Shown here: positions 28,130 through 38,056 of the stretch, piece after piece
How positions within the stretch are numbered: the first letter of the stretch is position 1
Layout: every line of letters starts with the position of its first letter
Assembly (NCBI RefSeq): GCF_004331735.1
Contig: NZ_SJSO01000009.1
Coordinates: 1-64,000 of the forward strand
Direction of reading: 5' to 3'
Origin: Pedobacter psychrodurus
Lineage (GTDB): Bacteria > Bacteroidota > Bacteroidia > Sphingobacteriales > Sphingobacteriaceae
DNA: 64,000 nucleotides
Notes under the pieces: model-generated
The model's database searches: none
What the model saw: the letters and a program-made list of their open reading frames with translations, nothing else
Told to the model about the DNA's origin: nothing
Made by a program: the position numbers and the translations under genes

Positions 28130-30115
28130 TTAATATAAGTTAATTTCTACAGCCTGTTTTCCGTCCCAGTTTATTTCTTGTTTTTTGCCGCTTTCCTGCT
28201 CCACTAAAATTTTGATCTTTCCTCCAATTCTGGAAACCGTAAGGCCAAAATCGCTATTAAATGCCCTGATGTGTTTAAGCGACATTTGCTTCCAGTCTGA
28301 AGGAAGATAAGGGCACAAACGAAATGATTTAAAACCTGTAGGTTGTATACCAAACAATCCTTCGGTTATGGCACGGCAATATAATCCACTCTCAGCCGAA
28401 AGATGGCGTTGATCTCCTTCCGGCCAGGCTTCAACAGCGTAGGGTACGTGTTCGCCCAGCAAACGTTTGGCGGTGTAGTATTTCAGGTATTTCATGGTGG
28501 TATCGGTTATACCTGCATTAAACAAGCCACGCACCGCGTACAAAAGCGAACGGTCCCAGAATACTTTTGATCCCGATTCGCTCAACATCCCATCCTTCGT
28601 CCACAGATAATCAGACAAAAGTGCTTTGGCGGTTTGCTCTTTTCTGTCGTAAATTCCCATCACCAGGGGCATTCCTATCCACGACCGAAGCTTATCGTTT
28701 CCCTCGTAGTAACGGTAAGTATCGAATCCCTGCACCTTAGCGCCAAAATATTTCTCTATTGCTGTTTTTAATACGGCAGCTTCTTTACGCAATTTCACTG
28801 AAGTCGTTTTATCCCCAAGGCTCACCGACAGATCAGAAGCACTGATTAATGCGCCGTAAACCAGTGTATTGGTTGACAGGTTAATTTTACCAGCAGGGAA
28901 CCTTCCTTCCAGCTCATCCGAATCGGAAGCAATTACGCCATCTGCACTTTTTTTCCTCCTCGAAAACTCCAGGCACCATTCTATTAGTGGCCACAATTTT
29001 CGCGCTTCAGCAGTATCTGCATAAGCCAGTGCAAACCTTGAGGCTCCATAAGCAATCATAGCCATATCGCCACGATCGCCAGCTCCGTTCCATTTATCAG
29101 TTCCTTCTGCAATGATCGAACTTGGGATAGGTTTGTAATCGGGATTCATATATTTAGCAAACAAGCGGAAACTGTTTTTAGCACTTTCATTTCCTGCAGC
29201 ATTACCCAAAAAAGGAAAAAACGGATCCATATATTCTGCCTGATCATTTGCCCAGATTGCAGCATAATAAGATCCACCACCAGGACCATGCATTAAACCA
29301 TTTTTCGTGTCAAAAATACTTTCAGATGCCCTGATTTTGGCAAAAGCAAACATCTGATTCAGGGTATCATTTGGCGTTTTCAGCACCAGTTGCTGCGTAA
29401 TTTCGTTTACAAAATTCTGTCGCTTTAACAATTCGTATGCTGAAGAATAAGTATAAGGCTCATCGGCTGTTTTCCATGCAGAATAAACAATTGCATAGGC
29501 CTGCTCTTCTCCGGCCTTTAAAATAAACCTACCGGCTCCAAATATTTTTGTATTCAGCAGGTATATACCATAAACACCTTTATTGCGTGCTGTACTATCT
29601 GTGTGATTAAGCTCCGGGACAACAATTTCTACTGGTTTCAATCCCTTATTTTTAAATACCGTGTGTTCAATAAATGCCGGTTTATCAGTTGATGGAAAGA
29701 GCTCACGCAGCACGCTCACATACCCCACCTCAGACCTAGCCACTACAGAACCGTTGATGGAAAAAGCCACAGGCTGCTCGTTCAAGGGTGTTCCATCTAT
29801 CAAAACTGACGGCATTAACTGATCAAAATCCTTAATCAGGCTCCCACGGGTATCGTTCGGGATAATCCGCAGCATCGGGAACACGAGTTTTCTTTTTAAG
29901 ATCAGGTTATTTTTATCGTTTACCCCATAGGTAATTATGGCGGAAATTTGTTTCCCGCTCATTTCTATCTGATCGGTATGTTTGGCATTTTTTTTAACGG
30001 TCCATTCAATGCCCCCGCTCTTTTGCAGGTGCCAGCGTAAATCCTGGGCATTTGCATCAAAATAATAGAGCAAAAATAAGATGAGCGATATACATTTTAT
30101 CGGGAAAGATTTCAT
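28130..30115 (-). CDS. three-domain six-hairpin glycosidase, secreted
   Basis: A 661-residue protein with a signal peptide (ending FDANAQ). Residues 25-235 form a beta-sandwich (DLRWHLQKSGGIEWTVKK onward), 240-580 an alpha/alpha toroid (AAIWANDQAEYMDPFFPFLG, NGAGDRGDMAMIAYGASRFA, SDELEGRFPAGKINLSTNTL, AWPEGDQRHLSAESGLYCRA), and the end a short beta domain. This layout matches six-hairpin glycosidases such as the GH78/GH95/GH63-type folds, though the family number cannot be fixed from sequence alone. Acidic residues in the WANDQ and SDELEGR loops are candidate catalytic groups. It lies downstream of susD across 170 bp containing a C-type palindrome, so it may be less expressed than susCD. Confidence 0.75.
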   Translation of the reverse strand: MKSFPIKCISLILFLLYYFDANAQDLRWHLQKSGGIEWTVKKNAKHTDQIEMSGKQISAIITYGVNDKNNLILKRKLVFPMLRIIPNDTRGSLIKDFDQLMPSVLIDGTPLNEQPVAFSINGSVVARSEVGYVSVLRELFPSTDKPAFIEHTVFKNKGLKPVEIVVPELNHTDSTARNKGVYGIYLLNTKIFGAGRFILKAGEEQAYAIVYSAWKTADEPYTYSSAYELLKRQNFVNEITQQLVLKTPNDTLNQMFAFAKIRASESIFDTKNGLMHGPGGGSYYAAIWANDQAEYMDPFFPFLGNAAGNESAKNSFRLFAKYMNPDYKPIPSSIIAEGTDKWNGAGDRGDMAMIAYGASRFALAYADTAEARKLWPLIEWCLEFSRRKKSADGVIASDSDELEGRFPAGKINLSTNTLVYGALISASDLSVSLGDKTTSVKLRKEAAVLKTAIEKYFGAKVQGFDTYRYYEGNDKLRSWIGMPLVMGIYDRKEQTAKALLSDYLWTKDGMLSESGSKVFWDRSLLYAVRGLFNAGITDTTMKYLKYYTAKRLLGEHVPYAVEAWPEGDQRHLSAESGLYCRAITEGLFGIQPTGFKSFRLCPYLPSDWKQMSLKHIRAFNSDFGLTVSRIGGKIKILVEQESGKKQEINWDGKQAVEINLY

Positions 30116-30171
30116 ATCAAAAAAGAAAAAAATGAAGAGGCCTGTTCATAAATACAATTTTTCTTCAAATC

Positions 30172-30240
30172 TGTCACGTTGAGCCTGTCGAAACGCCCTA
30201 AAATCTTTCGATAAGGTCCTTCGACAGGCTCAGGATGACA
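30172..30240. repeat. interspersed palindrome, family C
   Basis: TGTCACGTTGAGCCTGTCGA at the left and CCTTCGACAGGCTCAGGATG at the right form a long imperfect hairpin (GAGCCTGTCGAA / TTCGACAGGCTC). It lies between susD and the glycosidase gene, inside the operon. Confidence 0.85.
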
Positions 30241-30285
30241 AATTCTATTATTTATGAGACAACCTTCATTAAAAATAGCATTTAA

Positions 30286-31941
30286 TTAATAATTTGGATT
30301 TTGCACAATGGCAGGGTTCTTTTGTATTTCACTTCTTGGTATTGGGTAGAAATAAAAACTTGGCACCCAGGTGCGCTCTTGAACGGTCATTAATGCATAG
30401 TTAAACGTACCATTTGCTTGTTTGGTAATGGTAACCCCTTTTGCATCTTCTGAACCTGTTTCTGCGATCCCCCATCTCCTGATATCAAAATAACGGTGTC
30501 CTTCAAAACAAAGTTCTATCCTGCGCTCATGTCTTATCTTATCCATTAACACGGCTCCAGATCCACTTACCACTGGCATACCCGCTTTTTCGGTTCTTAT
30601 TTTATTCAGGTAATTTAGGGCCTCGCCATCTTCACCAAGTGCAGCACAGGCTTCAGCATAATTCAAATAGATTTCTGATAACCTGAAAACCACCCACTGG
30701 GTAGCATCGTAGTCCTGAACATTCCAGTCGAAGGCCTCATTTACCATTTTTTTCACACAGTATCTCGTTTTCGACGCATTCCATGGAGAATAAGGACTTT
30801 GAGGAGAGTCGTCACCACCTTCAAAAAAGCTCGTTAAACGCCCTTTAAACTGCTGGTTATTGGCCAAAATTGTAGCATAAAATCTTGGTTCTCTGTTCAG
30901 ATACGGGTCTTTTGCCTGTACAGGATTGCTCCAGCTAAATTTCGTACCATCGGCCATTTCAAAATCATCAACCATTTGTTGAACAACATTGTATGCGCTA
31001 TAACCATTATAACCATTTGGACTCAAATCACGGCTAACGGTATTGTAGCGATCTGCCCTTACCAAGCCGCTGTATACCCTTGAAAAGATGATTTCTGAAT
31101 TGAAAAAATCGAGATAGGTTTTATTATAGGTACCGTTGGCCGCATTGCCATATAAGGCATATTTAGGCGTAGCGAAATCAATTACCGCCTTGGCTGCCAA
31201 TTTTGCATCTTCCCACAGCTTCTTATCGTTGCTTTTGTTAAAATATGGGCTCGCAGCATACAGCAAGAGTCTCGATTTTAAGGCCAAAGCTGCTCCTGCG
31301 GTGGCGCGACCTTTATCATTGGCACTTGCATAAACTGTTGGCAAGGTTTTTAAAGCCTCTGTGATCTCGGCAAGTATAAAATCCTTCGTTTCGGTCCAAG
31401 TGGCTCTTTTCTCGCTAAAGCTTTTGTCGTTCACATCGTAAACCTTAACAATAAGCGGCACACCGCCAAACCTTTTTAGCAGTTCGAAATAAGCCAAAGC
31501 GCGTAAAAAATGCACCTCACCTTTCATGTTTTTAACCGCATCGCCTCCTCCCGTTACCTGATCAATATTTGCAAAGAATATATTGCTGTAGCGGATAGAA
31601 GCATACATTTTGTTCCAATGGTTCAGCGATCCTGAACTTTGGTTATCTGGCGTGGCCTCACCCCGTACATACAGGTTTTCGTTTGTCCAGTTAAAGTTTC
31701 CGTAAAGCTCATCGGTTTGCGCGCCCCAGCCTAGTCCACCATCCTGGTAAGCCAACACGGTTTGATCGTAAATACTGTTTACAAAAACCTGAACCAGTTT
31801 CGGATCGGTCCACACATCCTTTTCTGAGTAAGCATTTAAAGGCTGCAGCTCGAGCGCCTTTTTACATCCTCCGATTAACAGCAGTGTACAGATGAGTAAA
31901 ATCGTGCTGTTGATTTTATAATTATTGATGTTCAATTTCAT
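30286..31941 (-). CDS. SusD/RagB family nutrient-binding lipoprotein
   Basis: A 551-residue protein with a lipoprotein signal (LLLIGGCKKALELQPLNAYS; Cys about 26). The SusD features follow: SEKDVWTDPKLVQVFVNSIY, TPR-like helices (HFLRALAYFELLKRFGGVPL) and the C-terminal RHERRIELCFEGHRYFDIRR and WVPSFYFYPIPRSEIQKNP. SusD proteins sit on the outer surface as a lid on the SusC channel and bind the glycan. The stop is followed by a gap of 170 bp and then the glycosidase gene. The susC gene lies 11 bp upstream. Confidence 0.95.
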   Translation of the reverse strand: MKLNINNYKINSTILLICTLLLIGGCKKALELQPLNAYSEKDVWTDPKLVQVFVNSIYDQTVLAYQDGGLGWGAQTDELYGNFNWTNENLYVRGEATPDNQSSGSLNHWNKMYASIRYSNIFFANIDQVTGGGDAVKNMKGEVHFLRALAYFELLKRFGGVPLIVKVYDVNDKSFSEKRATWTETKDFILAEITEALKTLPTVYASANDKGRATAGAALALKSRLLLYAASPYFNKSNDKKLWEDAKLAAKAVIDFATPKYALYGNAANGTYNKTYLDFFNSEIIFSRVYSGLVRADRYNTVSRDLSPNGYNGYSAYNVVQQMVDDFEMADGTKFSWSNPVQAKDPYLNREPRFYATILANNQQFKGRLTSFFEGGDDSPQSPYSPWNASKTRYCVKKMVNEAFDWNVQDYDATQWVVFRLSEIYLNYAEACAALGEDGEALNYLNKIRTEKAGMPVVSGSGAVLMDKIRHERRIELCFEGHRYFDIRRWGIAETGSEDAKGVTITKQANGTFNYALMTVQERTWVPSFYFYPIPRSEIQKNPAIVQNPNY

Positions 31942-31952
31942 GATATACTTTT

Positions 31953-34900
31953 TTAGAAGGTAATGTTTGCGCCAACATTGATCACACGCTGTTGTGGATA
32001 ATACTGTCCTGAATTACTTGGGGTTTCGGGGTCAAATGATGGCCCGAAGCGATCGATAGAAAATAGGTTTGTTCCGCTGATGTAAAGTCTTACATTTTGC
32101 ATTTTTATCTTTTCGATTAACGTTTTTGAAAAGGTATAACCAAATTCAATGTTCTTTAACCTTACAAAAGCTGCATTTCTTAACCACAGATCCGATTCAA
32201 GGGTATTTACGCCAAATGTTCTGCCGGTTGGACCGCTAAAGTTTCTTGGGTATTTATTATCTCCCGGGTTTTGCCATCTTTTTTCAAAAAATTCCTGCAC
32301 CATATTTAAGCCTGCGGGTGCCAGGTAAGATTTGGCCCTTGCCTGCCCCTGAAAGAAAACCGTAAAATCTATATTTTTCCAGCTTGCACCAACAGAGGTA
32401 CCAAACATAATTTCTGGTGTACGGGTAAGTGGGGTTCGCACTTTATCCAGGTCATTAATCGCACCATCATTGTTTATATCCTTATACCTGATGTCGCCAA
32501 CACCAGTACCTGCCGGGTGTGGCGTATTGTTAATTTCCTGTTGATTTTGATAAATGCCATCACTTTGGTACAAGAACCACGAATCGATAGGAATATTGGT
32601 TTTGCGTTGGTAATCGGGAATATTGGCGGCTTCATCCATAAAGATTACCTTGTTCCTTGCGAAAGTGATATTGCCCCTAACGTTGTACTTAAAAGAATCG
32701 CCAATATTGTTGTGGTGTAAAACCTCCATTTCTATACCACGGTTTAATACTTTACCTAAGTTTTCACTTGGTAGTGTTAGACCTGTATATCCAGGAACTG
32801 ACTCGCTTCTCGTGATCAGGATGTTAGAACGCAGCGACCTGAATACATCGATATTAACGCCTAGTTTTCCTTTAAAAAATTGTGCTTCCAGACCAATATC
32901 GGTAGTATTGGCCAGCTCCCAGGTAATGTTCGGATTTGGTGTTGGACCTAATACCAGAGATGAGACCTGTGAAGCGCCAGCACCCAAAGAATAGCCATAA
33001 CCACTACCAAGCAAATAGGTTTGCAGGTAATTGAATGCAGAAACCGCATCATTACCGGTTTTGCCCCACGAAGCCCTCAATTTCAGCTCGTTGATCACTT
33101 CAGATTTAAAGAAATCTTCCTGCGAAATACGCCATCCTGCTGATACTCCTGGGAAAAAACCATAACGTTTTCCTTGTGGAAAATTCTGAGAACCATCATA
33201 ACGCATGGTATAATCTAACAGGTACCTACCTTTATAATTGTAAGAGAAACGGCTAATGTAATTCACACGTGCGGCTTTTGCAGCGCTCGAATTGTTCTGC
33301 TGCCCGATAAGGCTACCTGCAAAAAGCTGGTCCAAACTATTGCTCAGGAAATTTACCCTGTTGGCATTAATGATGTCGGTATTTCCTTTAAAGCTTTCGA
33401 AAGCAACAAAGGCATCAAAAGTATGATCGCTGATTGTTTTTGAATATCCTAACTTTAAATTTAATAAACCTTGATTAATATCGCCCCGTTGTTCAAATAA
33501 AGATGGCGTAATCGAAGAAACAACCTGAGTGTATCCTTTCGTAGCCGGGTTATAGCGGTATGCTGGTGGTGGTGTTTTGGTAAACGATTTGGTTTTCGAT
33601 ATCGTTTTGTCAAACGCGTAATACCCATCTACAAAAAGTCCTTTGGCCACCTTATCCAGCTTCCAGCTAAAAGATGCCTTGGTTTGCAGGTAATCAGTTG
33701 TGAATCTTTGGTATCCGGCCTCTCCAGAAGTAATGTAAACCAAACTGTTATCCGGACCGCCTCCAATACCCACACCAACAAGTTCATTGTCGTATATCGG
33801 GGTAAGGTAAGGATAGGCTAACCATAATTCCCTAAAAATTCCCCCGGCATCATAACCACGTTTGGCTGCATTGCGGAATTCGTTACGGTAACTCACATCC
33901 ACCCCTATTTTAAAATTATCGGTTACATTCACATCTACATTTGCCCTCGCCTGGTCTTGTGTATAATAGGCGGCATCGCGTTTATAAATACCATCTTGTT
34001 TCTGGTGCTGGCCCGAGAAAAAATAACTCACTTTATCTGTTCCACCACTAAGTGAAAGAATATGATTTTGCTGTAGTGCACGTTTTTTCATTACCGCATC
34101 CCACCAGTTGCTGTTGGGATAAGCCAGCGGATCAGATCCGTTGCGGAATTTTTCAATATCTTCCGCTTTCCATGTTAATTGCTGACCAACTAAAGCATCG
34201 TATTCATTGGTTGCCTGTGCATATTGATAAGAATTGAGCATCTCTGGCACACGTGTAGGCTGTGTTGTAGCCCAGTTGGTTCCAAGCGAAAACACTGGTC
34301 GGCCAGATTTACCTCTTTTTGTGGTAATAAGGATAACACCATTTGCCGATCGTGCACCATAAATTGCAGCACTTGCATCTTTGATCACCGTAAAAGATTC
34401 GATATCAGCTGGGTTCAACCTGGCAAAACCACCCGATCTGTCTGGAATCCCATCAATTACCACCAGTGCCCCCGTGCTGCCTAAAGTACTTTTTCCACGA
34501 ACAAACACATCGGCATTATCATTACCCGGCTCGCCGCTTCTGGTATTTACAATAAGCCCCGGAACCTGACCGGCAATAGAATTGGTCAGGTTGGTTGAAG
34601 GAGATTTAGCCAGCTCAGCTCCACTGATCGTGGCAACCGCACCCGTTAAATTTGCCCGCTTCTTGGTACCATAACCTACCACAACCACATCATTAAGGCC
34701 AGCGCCTGATGTTTCTACCAACTGTACCTCGATGTTGGTTTTATCACCTACATTAATTTCCTGATCAGTGTAACCTATATAACTGAATATTAAAATGGCA
34801 TTAGAGGGAACGCTTAATTTAAATCTTCCATCGGTATCTGTTTTTGTGCCCTGTTGGCTTCCTTTTACCCTAACCGAAGCCCCTGGTAATCCCAATCCAT

Positions 34901-35036
34901 TGTCTGTTACCCTACCCGAAACCATTTGCTGGGCAAACGAGGGGACAAAAACGGCAAAAAAGAGTAGTAATAAAATAAGCTTTTTCCAGAGCAAATCAGG
35001 ATAGCCTAACTTTTGAAAAGTAAGTTTTAAGTTCAT
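31953..35036 (-). CDS. SusC/RagA family TonB-dependent outer-membrane transporter
   Basis: A 1027-residue protein with a signal peptide (to about 36). A carboxypeptidase D-like domain at 37-110 (VSGRVTDNGLGLPGASVRVK, DGRFKLSVPSNAILIFSYIG) is followed by the TonB box-like LNDVVVVGYGTKKRANLTGA, the plug (GQVPGLIVNTRSGEPG, GALVVIDGIPDRSGG, GARSANGVILITTKRG) and a 22-strand barrel ending GQYYPQQRVINVGANITF. There is no N-terminal STN domain, so direct anti-sigma signalling through this protein is not expected, in line with local control by the divergent GntR-type regulator. It forms the import channel with SusD. Confidence 0.95.
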   Translation of the reverse strand: MNLKLTFQKLGYPDLLWKKLILLLLFFAVFVPSFAQQMVSGRVTDNGLGLPGASVRVKGSQQGTKTDTDGRFKLSVPSNAILIFSYIGYTDQEINVGDKTNIEVQLVETSGAGLNDVVVVGYGTKKRANLTGAVATISGAELAKSPSTNLTNSIAGQVPGLIVNTRSGEPGNDNADVFVRGKSTLGSTGALVVIDGIPDRSGGFARLNPADIESFTVIKDASAAIYGARSANGVILITTKRGKSGRPVFSLGTNWATTQPTRVPEMLNSYQYAQATNEYDALVGQQLTWKAEDIEKFRNGSDPLAYPNSNWWDAVMKKRALQQNHILSLSGGTDKVSYFFSGQHQKQDGIYKRDAAYYTQDQARANVDVNVTDNFKIGVDVSYRNEFRNAAKRGYDAGGIFRELWLAYPYLTPIYDNELVGVGIGGGPDNSLVYITSGEAGYQRFTTDYLQTKASFSWKLDKVAKGLFVDGYYAFDKTISKTKSFTKTPPPAYRYNPATKGYTQVVSSITPSLFEQRGDINQGLLNLKLGYSKTISDHTFDAFVAFESFKGNTDIINANRVNFLSNSLDQLFAGSLIGQQNNSSAAKAARVNYISRFSYNYKGRYLLDYTMRYDGSQNFPQGKRYGFFPGVSAGWRISQEDFFKSEVINELKLRASWGKTGNDAVSAFNYLQTYLLGSGYGYSLGAGASQVSSLVLGPTPNPNITWELANTTDIGLEAQFFKGKLGVNIDVFRSLRSNILITRSESVPGYTGLTLPSENLGKVLNRGIEMEVLHHNNIGDSFKYNVRGNITFARNKVIFMDEAANIPDYQRKTNIPIDSWFLYQSDGIYQNQQEINNTPHPAGTGVGDIRYKDINNDGAINDLDKVRTPLTRTPEIMFGTSVGASWKNIDFTVFFQGQARAKSYLAPAGLNMVQEFFEKRWQNPGDNKYPRNFSGPTGRTFGVNTLESDLWLRNAAFVRLKNIEFGYTFSKTLIEKIKMQNVRLYISGTNLFSIDRFGPSFDPETPSNSGQYYPQQRVINVGANITF

Positions 35037-35067
35037 ATTTGGTTTATTTTGGTTGGAAATAAAAAGA

Positions 35068-35088
35068 TAGTCTAGTTAATCTAGTCTA
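35068..35088. promoter_or_regulatory. probable operator in the susC leader
   Basis: TAGTCTAGTTAATCTAGTCT, followed by A, contains two CTAGT repeats spaced 10 bp apart. It lies 32-52 bp before the susC start and downstream of its probable -7 box, a position where a repressor would block transcription. A related TAGACTAGTGTAG is just before the regulator gene. Confidence 0.45.
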
Positions 35089-35106
35089 TTCTGTTCTATT
35101 ATAATG

Positions 35107-35139
35107 TAAATATAAACGATCTTTTTTTAGAATTGCAAA
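35107..35139 (-). promoter_or_regulatory. probable susC promoter
   Basis: On the minus strand TTTG (35139-35136) and TATATTTA (35114-35107) are separated by 21 bp. They resemble the Bacteroidota -33 (TTTG) and -7 (TAnnTTTG, last base differing) elements. Transcription would begin near 35100. Confidence 0.4.
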
Positions 35140-35344
35140 ACTTATTTTCGGCTTTTATAAAAAAAATCGCGTTCAGGATTTAGCTGCCTTAACAAAAACA
35201 AGCCATTTTGTGCCTTTATTGTTACATAATCTATCTTTACAAACCAATACACGGAAAATGAGATGTGGAATATTTTTTTTTCGATTGTTGATTAACTGAA
35301 TTTTATTACCTTGTAAATAAAAGGCAAACAAGAATTATAAACCT

Positions 35345-35357
35345 ATAGACTAGTGTA
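35345..35357. promoter_or_regulatory. probable operator before the GntR-type gene
   Basis: TAGACTAGTGTAG carries CTAGT and, on the other strand, CTAGTCTA, which matches part of the susC leader repeat. It lies 15 bp before the regulator's ATG, as expected for autoregulation. Confidence 0.4.
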
Positions 35358-35371
35358 GCCCAATCTACTTT

Positions 35372-36388
35372 ATGATCACTATTTTCGAAAAAATACAGGA
35401 ACTGGAAGAAATACCCTCTTATTCGAAACATGAGCAGTTTGTTCAGGGTTTTATTAATGCCATTGATGAAAGGATTATTTCTAAAGGAGAAGCGCTTCCC
35501 TCTATCAATGTTTTGATTAAAGAACTTGGTTTTGCCCGCGAAACGGTAATGAAAGGTTATCGTGAATTGATTAGCCGGGGTATAGTGGAATCTAAAAAGC
35601 GCTTAGGCTATTTTGTGGCTAACGACGATACCGAACAAACCTTAAAGGTAGCCCTGCTCATGTATTTGATTGATTCTTTTCAGGAGCAGTTTTACCGTAA
35701 TTTTAGAAATGAACTTGGGCCAAATGTGCATATCGATGTTTTTTTTCATCATGGTAATATCACCATGTTCGAAACGATGCTGGATATGATCAAAGGAAAA
35801 TATGGTGTTTATGTTATTTCGCCAATTCCACACCCTAAAACCAAACACCTGTTAGATAGCTTGCCGAACAATAAACTCATCATGTTCGACCGTTACGAAG
35901 CACTAAAAGGTGAATTTAATTATGTTACGCAAGAATTTGAACAATCTACCTATCAGGTTTTAGCCGAACTTGCTGATACCATAAAAAAGTTCGATGAAAT
36001 GATTTTCTTCCATGTTCCCGGTTCGTTAGATCCTGTCGAAATTATCAGGGCCTTTAAAAAGTTCACTAAAGATTTTGCCGTAAATACACGGATCATAAAT
36101 GAATATGAGCCTGGAAGTGTAGAAAAAGGCAAGGTTTACTTTACACTGAACAACTCAGAAATCTGGAAAATCTTGAAAGATTGCGAAGCAAAGCAGCTTC
36201 AGGTGGGAAAAGATATCGGCATCCTTTCGCATAACGATGAAGTTGTAAAAGAACTTATAGGTGGAGGCATCACCACATATTCGGCCGATTTCTCGTTAAT
36301 GGGCAAAAAAGTTGCACAGGCAGTGCTGAAAAAAGAAAAAATCCAGGAAATTATTCCAACGGTACTCATCAGAAGAAATTCTTTATAG
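35372..36388 (+). CDS. GntR-type regulator with periplasmic-binding-like effector domain
   Basis: A 338-residue protein. Residues 1-75 are a winged helix of GntR type: ISKGEALPSINVLIKELGFA and RETVMKGYRELISRGIVESK, with the wing RLGYFVAND. Residues 85-338 resemble a LacI/periplasmic-binding fold (LGPNVHIDVFFHHGNITMFE, GVYVISPIPHPKTKHLL, KDIGILSHNDEVVKELIGGG, TYSADFSLMGKKVAQAVL), which binds a sugar. It is divergent from susC and 9 bp upstream of the symporter gene, so it very probably controls both. SusC lacks an STN domain, which fits cytoplasmic sugar sensing. Ligand unknown. Confidence 0.85.
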   Translation: MITIFEKIQELEEIPSYSKHEQFVQGFINAIDERIISKGEALPSINVLIKELGFARETVMKGYRELISRGIVESKKRLGYFVANDDTEQTLKVALLMYLIDSFQEQFYRNFRNELGPNVHIDVFFHHGNITMFETMLDMIKGKYGVYVISPIPHPKTKHLLDSLPNNKLIMFDRYEALKGEFNYVTQEFEQSTYQVLAELADTIKKFDEMIFFHVPGSLDPVEIIRAFKKFTKDFAVNTRIINEYEPGSVEKGKVYFTLNNSEIWKILKDCEAKQLQVGKDIGILSHNDEVVKELIGGGITTYSADFSLMGKKVAQAVLKKEKIQEIIPTVLIRRNSL

Positions 36389-36397
36389 CCAAAGCAC

Positions 36398-38002
36398 ATG
36401 AATACTACAGCCTTTGTTACTTTTATTGTGGTAACCTTTCTGGTTGCATTGATTTCATGGATCAAAACCCGAAAGCATAAAATTACGACCTCTGCAGGGC
36501 TCTTTCTTGCCAATCGTACCTTAAGCTTTACCGCCGTGGGAAGTGCTTTGTTTTTCACCAATATCAGTGCGGCCGAATTTGTAGGTAGCAGCGAATCGGT
36601 GTACATTAACAACATGACGGTAATGGCATGGGGAGTAAGTTCTGTATTCGCCATGTTAGTGGTTTCAGAATTTGTGATCCCTGTTTATTTAAAGGGCGCC
36701 ATGTCTACAACCCCCGATTTTCTGGAAAGCCGTTACGATCCGCAAACCAAAAAACTGGTATCCTTCCTTTTTCTGATCGGCTATCTCGTTAACCTGTTGC
36801 CTATTGTACTGTACAGCGGTGCAGTGGCATTAAATGGCCTGTTTCACTTTTCCGATAGCTGGAACATCAGTTATGGCAGCAGCATCTGGATTTTGGTTTG
36901 GTGCATTGGGCTTGTGGGCAGTTTATATTCTATTTTGGGCGGTTTAAAAGCCATTGTTATTTCTGATCTTGTATTAGGTGCCTGTATGTTTACAGGCGCA
37001 TTATTACTTGCTTATTTTGGGCTGAGACATGTTGGAAATGGAGACCTGCAACACGGCATACATACCATCCTTACCTCAAAAACCGAACACTTTAATTCAA
37101 TAGGAAAAACAGGCGATGCCATTCCGTTTTCTACCATTTTTACCGGCATGATTTTGATGAACCTCTTTTATTGGGGTACTGAACAGGTAATTGTGCAACA
37201 GGCATTGGCTTCTTCTGATCTTAAAGCCAGCCAGAAGGGAATTGCACTGGCCTGTGCGGGTAAACTCCTTGGTCCCTTATTATTTATGCTACCAGGAATT
37301 ATTGCTGTTCATATGTATAGCAATATGCAGAATACCACTGAAGTTTTTTCGAGGGTAGTAAGCGATGTATCGCCTCCCGTACTGAGCGGTTTTATCGCCG
37401 CCGTTATTTTTGGCGCTGCTATTACCTCATTTTCTCCTGGACTGAACAGCGCAAGCACCTTGTTTATCCTTAATATTTACAAACCAGCCAAAGAAAAGAA
37501 AGGCATTGCCCTTACCGAGGCCAATATGTTAAAAAGTTCGAAAATATTTGAAATGTTTGCCTCCTTACTGGCCATGTTCATTGCACCATTATTCATCTTT
37601 TCTAATGACAGCTTTTATACGTTTATGCAAAAGATAAATGCGGCATTTAGTATCCCGATCTTTACCATTATGTTTGTTGGATTTGTAACCAAAAAAGTTC
37701 CGCCAATTGCCGCAAAAATAGGTCTGGGATTTTGCTTTCTAGCCTATATATTTACACAAATGGTTTTTGATACCGGTATACACTTTCTGCATGTGCTGGC
37801 CATTCTTTTTGTTGTTACTACAGCCATTATGCTCATCATTGGAAGGTTATACCCCATGGAAACAGCCTATGTAGCACAGAACAAACAGGTTGTTGATTTA
37901 AAGCCCTGGAAAAACCGCTATTGGGTGAATGGGCTCTTATTACTGATTATGATTTTATTATTTTTATTATTCTCTCCGGCATATCTTGCATCAAATCCAT
38001 AA
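36398..38002 (+). CDS. sodium:solute symporter (SSS family)
   Basis: A 534-residue polytopic membrane protein with about 13-14 helices. The family blocks LFLANRTLSFTAVGSALFFT, NISAAEFVGSSESVY, SIWILVWCIGLVGSLYSILG-type helices and YWGTEQVIVQQALASSDLKA are typical of SGLT-like SSS carriers (sugar branch). It couples sodium entry to uptake of a sugar across the inner membrane. Located 9 bp after the GntR-type regulator and facing away from the susCD operon, it probably imports the end product of the locus. The last helix ends SPAYLASNP, consistent with a complete protein. Confidence 0.92.
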   Translation: MNTTAFVTFIVVTFLVALISWIKTRKHKITTSAGLFLANRTLSFTAVGSALFFTNISAAEFVGSSESVYINNMTVMAWGVSSVFAMLVVSEFVIPVYLKGAMSTTPDFLESRYDPQTKKLVSFLFLIGYLVNLLPIVLYSGAVALNGLFHFSDSWNISYGSSIWILVWCIGLVGSLYSILGGLKAIVISDLVLGACMFTGALLLAYFGLRHVGNGDLQHGIHTILTSKTEHFNSIGKTGDAIPFSTIFTGMILMNLFYWGTEQVIVQQALASSDLKASQKGIALACAGKLLGPLLFMLPGIIAVHMYSNMQNTTEVFSRVVSDVSPPVLSGFIAAVIFGAAITSFSPGLNSASTLFILNIYKPAKEKKGIALTEANMLKSSKIFEMFASLLAMFIAPLFIFSNDSFYTFMQKINAAFSIPIFTIMFVGFVTKKVPPIAAKIGLGFCFLAYIFTQMVFDTGIHFLHVLAILFVVTTAIMLIIGRLYPMETAYVAQNKQVVDLKPWKNRYWVNGLLLLIMILLFLLFSPAYLASNP

Positions 38003-38056
38003 TCGGTTTTGTTGGTGAGTTCGTTATTGTTTTGTTATCAATATTTAAATACTATA

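Noticed and set aside
34052..34569. Plus-strand frames inside susC
   Set aside because: They lie opposite the conserved plug domain codons.
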